DNA from: Acidobacteriota bacterium
GTDB taxonomy: Bacteria > Acidobacteriota > Terriglobia > Terriglobales > Acidobacteriaceae
Length of the DNA: 11,377 bases
Assembly (NCBI GenBank): GCA_025353435.1
Contig: JANXQR010000570.1
Coordinates: 1-11,377 of the forward strand
Reading direction: 5' to 3'
Part shown: positions 6,464 to 11,377 of the stretch, in pieces
How the letters are laid out: each line of letters begins with the position of its first letter
How positions within the stretch are numbered: the first letter of the stretch is position 1
The notes under the pieces: generated by a model
What the model was told of the DNA's origin: nothing
Databases searched by the model: none
What the model saw: only the letters and a program-made list of their open reading frames with translations
Position numbers and translations under genes: made by a program

Positions 6464-7152
6464 CGTTGGAGTTCCGAAAATTGAGGGGCGGCCTGCGCCT
6501 GCTGGCCGCCGCTTTGCTTTGCGCGTGTTTCTGGAGTCCGTCCGAGGCTCAGAAATCTCTTGCAGCCGCACCCGACGCCCACACGCTGGCCAAACGCGTC
6601 GACCACCATTACAACCAGCTTCACTCCCTCAAAGCCGCGTTCACTGAGAGCTATGATGGCCTCGGCATGCACCGCAGCGAGAGCGGTACGCTGCTGCTCC
6701 AGAAGCCAGGCCGCATGCGCTGGGATTACAGCTCGCCCGCCGGCAAGATCTTCCTTCTAGATGGAAAGTACGCCTGGTTCTACTCCCAGGGCGACCCGCA
6801 TGTCCAGCGCCTCGCAGCAAAGCAGCTCGACGACTTGCGCTCGCCATTGCGCTTTCTGCTCGGCCACACGGAGTTGGAAAAGGAACTCAACCACTTGACC
6901 TTAACCGCGTCCGCGAACGGTGCGTTTACGCTTTCCGGCCAGCCAAAGGGCATCGAGAAACGGGTCCCACGCCTCTCGCTCACCGTCACTGCTGATGGGG
7001 TCATAACAGGCATTGAAATCGAGGAATCGAACGGCGCCATCACCCGCTTCACATTCGCCGGCGAGCAAACCAACGCCCAATTTCCTCAAGGCACTTTCCA
7101 CTTCACGCCGCCAGCGGGCATTCCGATTATTGACGTGCTGCCGCCGGTGTAA
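6460..7152 (+). CDS. lolA: Outer-membrane lipoprotein carrier protein LolA
   Basis: A 230-residue protein that carries lipoproteins across the periplasm from the LolCDE exporter to the outer membrane. Residues 1-30 are a Sec signal peptide ending PSEA before Gln31. Two cysteines (21, 23) lie in the hydrophobic core, but the context is a poor lipobox, so a soluble periplasmic product is more likely. The LolA pattern is visible: SLKAAFTESY (56-65), GTLLLQKPGRMRWDYSSP (76-93), then LLDGKYAWFY (99-108) and SPLRFLLG (128-135). Length is normal for the family. The ATG shares ATGA with the pilin stop and has no clear ribosome binding site of its own, so translation is probably coupled. The T-run stem at 7157-7259 should end the transcript. 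Confidence 0.9.
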   Translation: MTLEFRKLRGGLRLLAAALLCACFWSPSEAQKSLAAAPDAHTLAKRVDHHYNQLHSLKAAFTESYDGLGMHRSESGTLLLQKPGRMRWDYSSPAGKIFLLDGKYAWFYSQGDPHVQRLAAKQLDDLRSPLRFLLGHTELEKELNHLTLTASANGAFTLSGQPKGIEKRVPRLSLTVTADGVITGIEIEESNGAITRFTFAGEQTNAQFPQGTFHFTPPAGIPIIDVLPPV

Positions 7153-7156
7153 TGAC

Positions 7157-7253
7157 AGTGGTCAGTGATCAGTTTTCAGTGGTCAGCAAAACCAAACGCA
7201 TCCCAGCTGCCAGGATCGTCGGACTGATCCCTGACCACTGACCACTGACCACT
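7157..7253. repeat. Inverted pair of heptanucleotide tandem arrays (copy B)
   Basis: The left arm (7157-7184) is four tandem 7-base units of the form AGTNNTC. The right arm (7226-7253) is one GATCCCT followed by three GACCACT units. Bases 7157-7186 and 7224-7253 are complementary at 25 of 30 positions, with a 37-base spacer. The arms start 4 bases after the lolA stop and end 4 bases before the stop codon of the convergent permease. Unit length, four units per arm and the innermost right unit GATCCCT all match copy A. Confidence 0.85.
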
Positions 7254-7259
7254 CTTTTT
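7157..7259 (+). terminator. Terminator of the pilin-lolA operon formed by the heptad repeat
   Basis: On the plus strand the long imperfect stem of repeat copy B is followed at once by C and five T (7255-7259), as in an intrinsic terminator, though the stem is unusually long. In the minus direction there is no T-run after the stem, so it would end the permease transcript poorly, if at all. Confidence 0.55.
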
Positions 7260-8499
7260 ACTCGTACCGCAGTGCCTCAATCGGATCCAGATTTGCCGCA
7301 CGAATCGCAGGAATCATGCCGCTCACCAGCCCCGTAATCATCAGAATCACGGTAGCTACCACCACCGAAGTTGGCGAGATCAGCAGCCGAATGTCGGCAG
7401 CCTCAGCATTCTTTGCAAGCGCGCTGTAGAACGTAATTCTCCCCACCAGCGCTGATACCGCGTACGCCAGTACGATGCCCGCCACGCCGCCCACGCCGGT
7501 GATGGCCAGCGCCTCGGCCAGGAACTGAACAAGGATGTGGTGCCTGCGCGCGCCCAATGCCTTCTCGATTCCAATCTCGCGTGTGCGCTGCTGTACCGCC
7601 ACCAGCATGATGTTCATCAGCCCAATGCCGGCAATTCCCAGCGTTAGCGTGCCCACCAGCGTAAGCAGAATCGACAGCGCAATCGACAGCATCCGGAACA
7701 CCTTCACCTGCGTCATCAGGTTCGCCACGCCCATTGCGTTGTGATCCGACGGTCGAAAATGATGCGTCGCCGCCATCGTGTCACGAAGCGACTTCTCCAC
7801 CATCTCGTGATCGCCGCGATAGTTGAGCCAGATGCTGTCCAGGTACTTCGTATCCTTCAAATCGCTCATGGTGTTGAACGGCACATAGATATTTCGATTG
7901 CTGTCGTCGTGGTCGCCTTCCTGCATCTTGGCCTTCATTACGCCGATGATAGTAAACGCCACGCCATCCAATCGAATGGTCTCGCCCAGCGCCCAGCCAC
8001 CAGAGAAAAGCTTGGCCTTGTTCTCTGCCCCAATCACGCAGACGTGCGCGCGCTGCTGGTCCTCAGCCCCGGTAAAGAACCGGCCCTGATCCGTGTCGAG
8101 CTTCCAGATGTCCTGGTACGACGGGCGAACACCCATCACCGTCCACGTGTAGGTGTGCAGATCGTTCTTTACAGGAACATCCTTGGGCACCATCGGCGAA
8201 ATATGAATGATGCCAGGCACGTTGCTTGAAATTCGGTCGACATCGTCCAAAGTGAATCGCACCTTGGCGCCGGCCTTGTCGCCACCAGCCTGTTCGCTGG
8301 TACGCCCGCCCCAGAAGATGATGGTGTTGGTGCCGAACTTCGAGAATATGGTCTCGACCGCATGGCTGAAACCCGCTCCATACGCCACCAAAAGCACAAC
8401 CGTGGCAATGCCCCAGGCCATCCCCACCATGGTGATGGCCGTCCGGCGGCGGTTGTACAGCATCGCTTCCCACGCCTGGGCAATTATGTCCTTCAGCAT
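7258..8499 (-). CDS. ABC transporter permease, MacB/FtsX type (second of a tandem pair)
   Basis: A 413-residue inner-membrane permease from ATG 8499, with GGAG at 8511-8508, 8 bases upstream. Architecture is that of MacB-like permeases: a short cytosolic N-terminus with RRRTAIT (17-23), a first membrane helix (about 21-43), a large periplasmic domain (about 45-270), then three helices (about 272-300, 328-354 and 376-397). The FtsX signature is present: GLMNIMLVAVQQRTREIG (293-310) followed by IEKALGARR (311-319), ending with the typical DPIEALRYE. Such proteins work with an ATPase as mechanotransmission pumps exporting drugs, peptides or lipids. There is no ATPase domain in the protein or gene in the window. 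It lies 37 bases after its paralogue, so the two are probably one transcript and one heterodimer. Its substrate is unknown. Confidence 0.9.
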   Translation of the reverse strand: MLKDIIAQAWEAMLYNRRRTAITMVGMAWGIATVVLLVAYGAGFSHAVETIFSKFGTNTIIFWGGRTSEQAGGDKAGAKVRFTLDDVDRISSNVPGIIHISPMVPKDVPVKNDLHTYTWTVMGVRPSYQDIWKLDTDQGRFFTGAEDQQRAHVCVIGAENKAKLFSGGWALGETIRLDGVAFTIIGVMKAKMQEGDHDDSNRNIYVPFNTMSDLKDTKYLDSIWLNYRGDHEMVEKSLRDTMAATHHFRPSDHNAMGVANLMTQVKVFRMLSIALSILLTLVGTLTLGIAGIGLMNIMLVAVQQRTREIGIEKALGARRHHILVQFLAEALAITGVGGVAGIVLAYAVSALVGRITFYSALAKNAEAADIRLLISPTSVVVATVILMITGLVSGMIPAIRAANLDPIEALRYE

Positions 8500-8531
8500 C
8501 GTCTTCGCTCCAAGCTTCTTATTTCTCAGCT

Positions 8532-8545
8532 AGTTTTCAGTTCTC
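8532..8545. repeat. Possible heptad remnant at a permease stop codon
   Basis: Two tandem units, AGTTTTC and AGTTCTC, fit the AGTNNTC pattern of repeat copy B, and AGTTTTCAGT is identical to bases 7171-7180. The TGA of the upstream permease (8539-8537) lies inside them. Two units are few, so chance is quite possible. Confidence 0.3.
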
Positions 8546-9793
8546 TCGCCGCAAAGCCTCAATCGGGTCAAGATCGGCAGCCTTGCTGGCTGGATAGAGC
8601 CCTGCGACCACGCCGCAAAGCACCAGGCAGCCCAAGGCCAACGCCGCCGACCACGGCACAAGTCTCGGCGGATCGAATCCCGGCACCTTGCCAGTGAGCA
8701 GCTTCTGCAGAACCCACATGCCGCCAGCAGAAACAATAATGCCGATCATGCCGCTGACCGCAGTGAGCAGCAATCCCTCCCAGAAGAACTGTGCCAGAAT
8801 GCTGCTGCGGGTCGCGCCAATCGCCTTCATTACACCGATCTCGCGCGTCCGCTCCGTCACCGAAACCAGCATGATGTTGATGATTCCCACGGCACCCAGC
8901 CCCAGAGTCACAATGCCGACTCCGCCCAGAAACACATCCATGGCATTGAAGATTGCGCCAATCATGTGCTCTTCCTGAATTGTGTCCCACTCCTCAAACG
9001 CTTCTTTCATGGAGGGGTCGAAGCCGTGGCGCTCGGCAATCACGCGGTGAACCGCAGGCACCGCCGCGGTCGTGTCACCATGCGTAGCCGGCTGATATTG
9101 GATTGAGCTCAATGCCTGGTGCGAAACATTTTCGCCCTTCATGGCGAAGAGGTCCTGCATGGTGGTGACCGGAACGTATACCTTCGAATTGTCGAAGTCG
9201 TTGTTGCCGCGGCTGATTGACCCGACGCGGCCAATCACGGTAAAACTTACGTCGTTGATGGTGATGTTCTCGCCCAGCATGGGCCGCCCGGGAAACAGCA
9301 GCGTGGCACCCTTTGATCCCAGCACTACCACGCGGCGACGCTCGGCCAGGTCGGACGCATCAATAAAACGGCCCTCGGCGAGCGGAACAAAGCGGATCTC
9401 GGCGTAGTTCGGCTCCACGCCCATTACCTGGCCCGACGAGTTGGCGTAGGCGCTGACTTCATACAAATCGTTGCGCTGCAAAAAGCCTGTCACTGCCCGC
9501 AACTGGGGCAGCTGGCGCAGAGCGGCCACGTCCCCCGGCGTGAACTGGTAAGGCCGCATCCCCGTGTGCTGGTTGGCAATCGCGGGAATGTTGCCGTTCC
9601 ACATCATGACAACGTCATTGCCGAAGCTAGAAAGCTGCCGGTGCTGCCCGGAGCGAAACCCCTCGCCCAGCCCCACCAGAACCAGGAGCGAGCCAACACC
9701 CCAGGCAATTCCGAACATGGTCAGAAACGTGCGCAGCTTATTGGCAGCGATGGCGCGAAAGACCTGACCGAGAGTGTCTGAAAAGCTCTGCAT
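8537..9793 (-). CDS. ABC transporter permease, MacB/FtsX type (first of a tandem pair)
   Basis: A 418-residue permease, paralogous to the one at 7258-8499. I chose ATG 9793 because it leaves the usual short N-terminus before RAIAANKLRTFLT (13-25). The frame is open to a GTG at 9913, which would add 40 residues of low-complexity, Arg/Ala-rich sequence unlike the family. Neither start has a well-placed ribosome binding site: AGGAG at 9815-9811 is 17 bases from the ATG. One helix (about 23-43), a periplasmic domain (45-280) and three C-terminal helices (about 284-312, 338-362 and 380-401) are visible. The FtsX signature is GIINIMLVSVTERTREIG (303-320) with VMKAIGATR after it, and the end is DPIEALRREN. 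The 175 bases upstream (9794-9968) contain no other gene and no promoter I can defend. The cognate ATPase is not in the window. Confidence 0.88.
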   Translation of the reverse strand: MQSFSDTLGQVFRAIAANKLRTFLTMFGIAWGVGSLLVLVGLGEGFRSGQHRQLSSFGNDVVMMWNGNIPAIANQHTGMRPYQFTPGDVAALRQLPQLRAVTGFLQRNDLYEVSAYANSSGQVMGVEPNYAEIRFVPLAEGRFIDASDLAERRRVVVLGSKGATLLFPGRPMLGENITINDVSFTVIGRVGSISRGNNDFDNSKVYVPVTTMQDLFAMKGENVSHQALSSIQYQPATHGDTTAAVPAVHRVIAERHGFDPSMKEAFEEWDTIQEEHMIGAIFNAMDVFLGGVGIVTLGLGAVGIINIMLVSVTERTREIGVMKAIGATRSSILAQFFWEGLLLTAVSGMIGIIVSAGGMWVLQKLLTGKVPGFDPPRLVPWSAALALGCLVLCGVVAGLYPASKAADLDPIEALRREN

Positions 9794-9968
9794 AAGGATT
9801 CGACGGCGCGCTCCTGGTTTGGTTCCGCGACATGCGGAGCCCACAGAGGCGGCGCTATTTGAGAGTACGCGCAGAGCGGGAAGCCGGTTCCATTGAAGTG
9901 GCAGGGCGGACACTTCGGGGGATCAACAGGGCAATTTTGACCCATCAGGCACTGCGGAACGGCGAGAA

Positions 9969-10139
9969 TCAGGAAATGCGAGGCTTTTTAAACACCGCCT
10001 TTTTTATTTGCCTGGATATCGAATAGCCCCCTTCAACCGCCTTGAACACAACCCGGTCCCTGGGTTGAAGTCCGAGCTTCTTTATAATCTCCTCGGGAAT
10101 AGTGATCTGTCCCTTGGGTCCAATTTCCTGCTCGTTCAT
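9969..10139 (-). CDS. AbrB/MazE/SpoVT-type DNA-binding protein
   Basis: A 56-residue protein with a swapped-hairpin AbrB fold. The diagnostic core is IGPKGQITIPEEIIKKLGL (residues 5-23), followed by PRDRVVF, and a basic tail (KKAVFKKPR). Such proteins dimerise and bind DNA, acting as transition-state regulators or as antitoxins of PIN, MazF or Doc-type toxins. The start is ATG 10139, chosen because GAGGAG lies 7 bases upstream; a GTG at 10154 would overlap that site. It follows the hydroxyacyl-CoA dehydrogenase gene by 26 bases, so the two are probably co-transcribed. No toxin reading frame lies next to it: the dehydrogenase is upstream and a permease is 175 bases downstream. A solitary regulator is therefore more likely than half of a toxin-antitoxin pair. 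Confidence 0.8.
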   Translation of the reverse strand: MNEQEIGPKGQITIPEEIIKKLGLQPRDRVVFKAVEGGYSISRQIKKAVFKKPRIS

Positions 10140-10146
10140 CGCCAAG

Positions 10147-10152
10147 CTCCTC
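10147..10152 (-). promoter_or_regulatory. Ribosome binding site that fixes the AbrB start
   Basis: GAGGAG on the minus strand is 7 bases before ATG 10139. It overlaps the alternative GTG start (10154), which argues against the longer form. Confidence 0.7.
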
Positions 10153-10165
10153 ACACATTATCGGC

Positions 10166-11023
10166 TCACTTTTCATACTTGTAGAACCCCCGCCCAGACT
10201 TCCGCCCCAGCCATCCCGCATCCACCATCCTCACCAGCAGCGGGCAGGGCGCAAACCGCGGATTCCCGTGCCCCTCATGAAGCACGCGCAGAATATCCAC
10301 GCACACGTCGAGCCCGATGAAATCAGCAAGCGTCAACGGCCCCATGGGATGCGCCATGCCGAGCTTGAACACCTGGTCCACGGCCTCCGCGGTCGCCACG
10401 CCCTCCATCACCGTATAAGCTGCCTCGTTAATCAGCGGCATCAGCACGCGGTTGGAGACGAACCCCGGCGCGTCGTTCACTTCGACCGGCGTCTTTCCCA
10501 GCCGAATCGCCAGATCGCGAACTGCTGCGAAAGTCTCGTTGCTCGTCGCCAGCCCGCGGATCACCTCGACCAAAGTCATCACCGGCACAGGATTGAAGAA
10601 ATGCATCCCGATCACGTCCCGGGGCCGCCCTGTAAGCGCCGCCAGCCGCGTAATCGAAATCGAAGAAGTGTTGGTCGCGAGAATCGCCCCCGCTGGCAGA
10701 AACCGATCGAGCGTATGGAAGATTTCCGCCTTCAACTCAAAGCGCTCAGTAGCCGCCTCGACTGCAAAATCTGCAATGGCAAGCGATTCGCGATCAGTCG
10801 TCAGAGTGATCCGCGCGATCGCCGCCTCGACATCGACTTCAGCCAGCTTGCCCTTGGCCGCTTCGCGACCCAGGTTGATGCGAATCTGCCCCACTGCGCG
10901 GTCAAGAAATCGCTGCTCCACGTCGCAAAGCAGCACCCGAAAGCCGCTGCGGGCAAAGACGTGCGCGATGCCGGAACCCATGGTTCCGGCGCCAATCACC
11001 GCAACTGTCTTGATCTCAGACAT
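10166..11023 (-). CDS. hbd: 3-hydroxyacyl-CoA (3-hydroxybutyryl-CoA) dehydrogenase
   Basis: A 285-residue cytosolic enzyme that interconverts 3-hydroxyacyl-CoA and 3-oxoacyl-CoA using NAD(P). ATG 11023 is preferred because GGGAGG lies 9 bases upstream and it gives the standard N-terminus; an upstream in-frame start at 11044 would add seven residues and remove that site. VAVIGAGTMGSGIA (7-20) is the Rossmann dinucleotide loop. Active-site residues match the family: Ser120 in NTSS, His141 in GMHFFNP, Glu153 and Asn191 in SNR. The C-terminal domain has HPMGPLTLADFIGLDV (225-240) and GWLGRKSGRGFYKY (270-283). It is a single-domain form, not fused to a crotonase, so it fits butanoyl-CoA metabolism or beta-oxidation. 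No thiolase or crotonase gene is adjacent. The AbrB-type gene follows 26 bases downstream. Confidence 0.94.
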   Translation of the reverse strand: MSEIKTVAVIGAGTMGSGIAHVFARSGFRVLLCDVEQRFLDRAVGQIRINLGREAAKGKLAEVDVEAAIARITLTTDRESLAIADFAVEAATERFELKAEIFHTLDRFLPAGAILATNTSSISITRLAALTGRPRDVIGMHFFNPVPVMTLVEVIRGLATSNETFAAVRDLAIRLGKTPVEVNDAPGFVSNRVLMPLINEAAYTVMEGVATAEAVDQVFKLGMAHPMGPLTLADFIGLDVCVDILRVLHEGHGNPRFAPCPLLVRMVDAGWLGRKSGRGFYKYEK

Positions 11024-11032
11024 CAGGGGAAG

Positions 11033-11038
11033 CCTCCC
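11033..11038 (-). promoter_or_regulatory. Ribosome binding site of the dehydrogenase, inside a small palindrome
   Basis: GGGAGG lies 9 bases before ATG 11023. It is part of GGGA-GGCT-TCCC, so a small four-pair hairpin could partly hide it. Confidence 0.6.
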
Positions 11039-11087
11039 GGCCAAAAGGGGAGTGTAACAGGATCAGCCACTATTCAAATCGCCGCGC

Positions 11088-11377
11088 CTATTGCCCTTGA
11101 GATACCACGTTTGCCTTCATCCGCGGCACGCCGTGCTGATGGCAATCCGCGCATTTCACCCAGTGAATATTGTGCGAGCTCTTTGCGTTCGAAAAGGTGG
11201 TATCCATCTTTTCCACGGCAATCCCGCAGCGCGACAAAGCTGTGTGGCACGTGGCGCAGGAGGCGCGCGCGTCTTCATTGTGCCCGCCGTGGCAGGCCAG
11301 GCAGCTTAGCCCTTCGTGCACTCCCATCGGCGTGCGATCATCGCCGGAACCCGCCTGCGATCCCCAGTGGTTATTCG
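11088..11377 (-). CDS. Multihaem cytochrome c, C-terminal part only
   Basis: The frame is open from the right edge to a TAG at 11090-11088, giving 95 visible residues; the start is outside the window. An internal ATG at 11327 is not taken as the start because coding-like sequence continues upstream of it. Three CxxCH haem c attachment sites are seen: CLACH (25-29), CATCH (40-44) and CADCH (75-79, counted from the edge). Extra histidines (20, 32, 68, 71, 81) could be distal ligands, as in bis-His cytochromes of the c3/NapC/NrfH type. The protein should lie outside the cytoplasmic membrane and carry electrons. The number of haems and any membrane anchor are in the missing part. The hydroxyacyl-CoA dehydrogenase starts 64 bases downstream; the gap holds no clear terminator and only a weak possible promoter (TTGAAT, TACACT, 15-base spacing). 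Confidence 0.85.
   Translation of the reverse strand, partial: NNHWGSQAGSGDDRTPMGVHEGLSCLACHGGHNEDARASCATCHTALSRCGIAVEKMDTTFSNAKSSHNIHWVKCADCHQHGVPRMKANVVSQGQ

Noticed and set aside
6460..6550. LolA as a lipoprotein through Cys21 or Cys23
   Set aside because: The residues before the cysteines do not make a good lipobox, and a normal Sec cleavage site follows at PSEA. LolA proteins are soluble carriers.
5653..7253. CRISPR array or insertion-sequence ends
   Set aside because: The heptad units are contiguous with no unique spacers, and there is no transposase or target duplication.
9832..10026. Small plus-strand frame opposite the AbrB gene as a toxin partner
   Set aside because: It has no toxin-like motif or ribosome binding site and overlaps the AbrB gene and the permease upstream region on the opposite strand.

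Overview
The window looks like ordinary chromosomal DNA of a Gram-negative, GC-rich soil-type bacterium, most likely an Acidobacteriota member. The evidence is the LolA lipoprotein carrier (so there is an outer membrane), secreted glycosidase and peroxidase genes with Sec signal peptides, a multihaem cytochrome c, a pair of MacB/FtsX-type permeases without an adjacent ATPase, and intergenic heptanucleotide repeats. The taxon is inferred from protein style and gene content and was not tested by a search.

Layout. Positions 1-1518 (minus) hold the N-terminal part of a secreted animal-type haem peroxidase that runs off the left edge. A 456-base intergenic region follows, with a candidate promoter, a palindrome and a leader hairpin. 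It drives a divergent cytosolic FAD-dependent oxidase of the VAO/PCMH type (1975-3327, plus). This oxidase converges on a secreted three-domain GH3 beta-glycosidase (3387-5606, minus), with a strong hairpin between the two stop codons. Positions 5607-5923 hold a long inverted repeat made of heptanucleotide units. Next comes a two-gene plus-strand operon: a type IV pilin-like protein (5924-6463) overlapping lolA (6460-7152) by ATGA. A second heptad inverted repeat with a T-run (7157-7259) ends that operon. The right part is all on the minus strand. In transcription order it holds a multihaem cytochrome c C-terminus (11377-11088, partial), 3-hydroxyacyl-CoA dehydrogenase (11023-10166), a 56-residue AbrB/MazE-type DNA-binding protein (10139-9969) and two MacB-like ABC permeases (9793-8537 and 8499-7258).

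How the parts may work together. The oxidase/peroxidase pair could be a peroxide producer and a peroxide user sharing one control region, but they act in different compartments, so this is only a hypothesis. The pilin and lolA are translationally coupled. The two permeases most likely form a heterodimer served by an ATPase encoded elsewhere. No phage, IS, CRISPR, tRNA or rRNA was seen. The least expected structure is the pair of inverted heptad arrays, four units per arm in both, lying on either side of the pilin-lolA operon.
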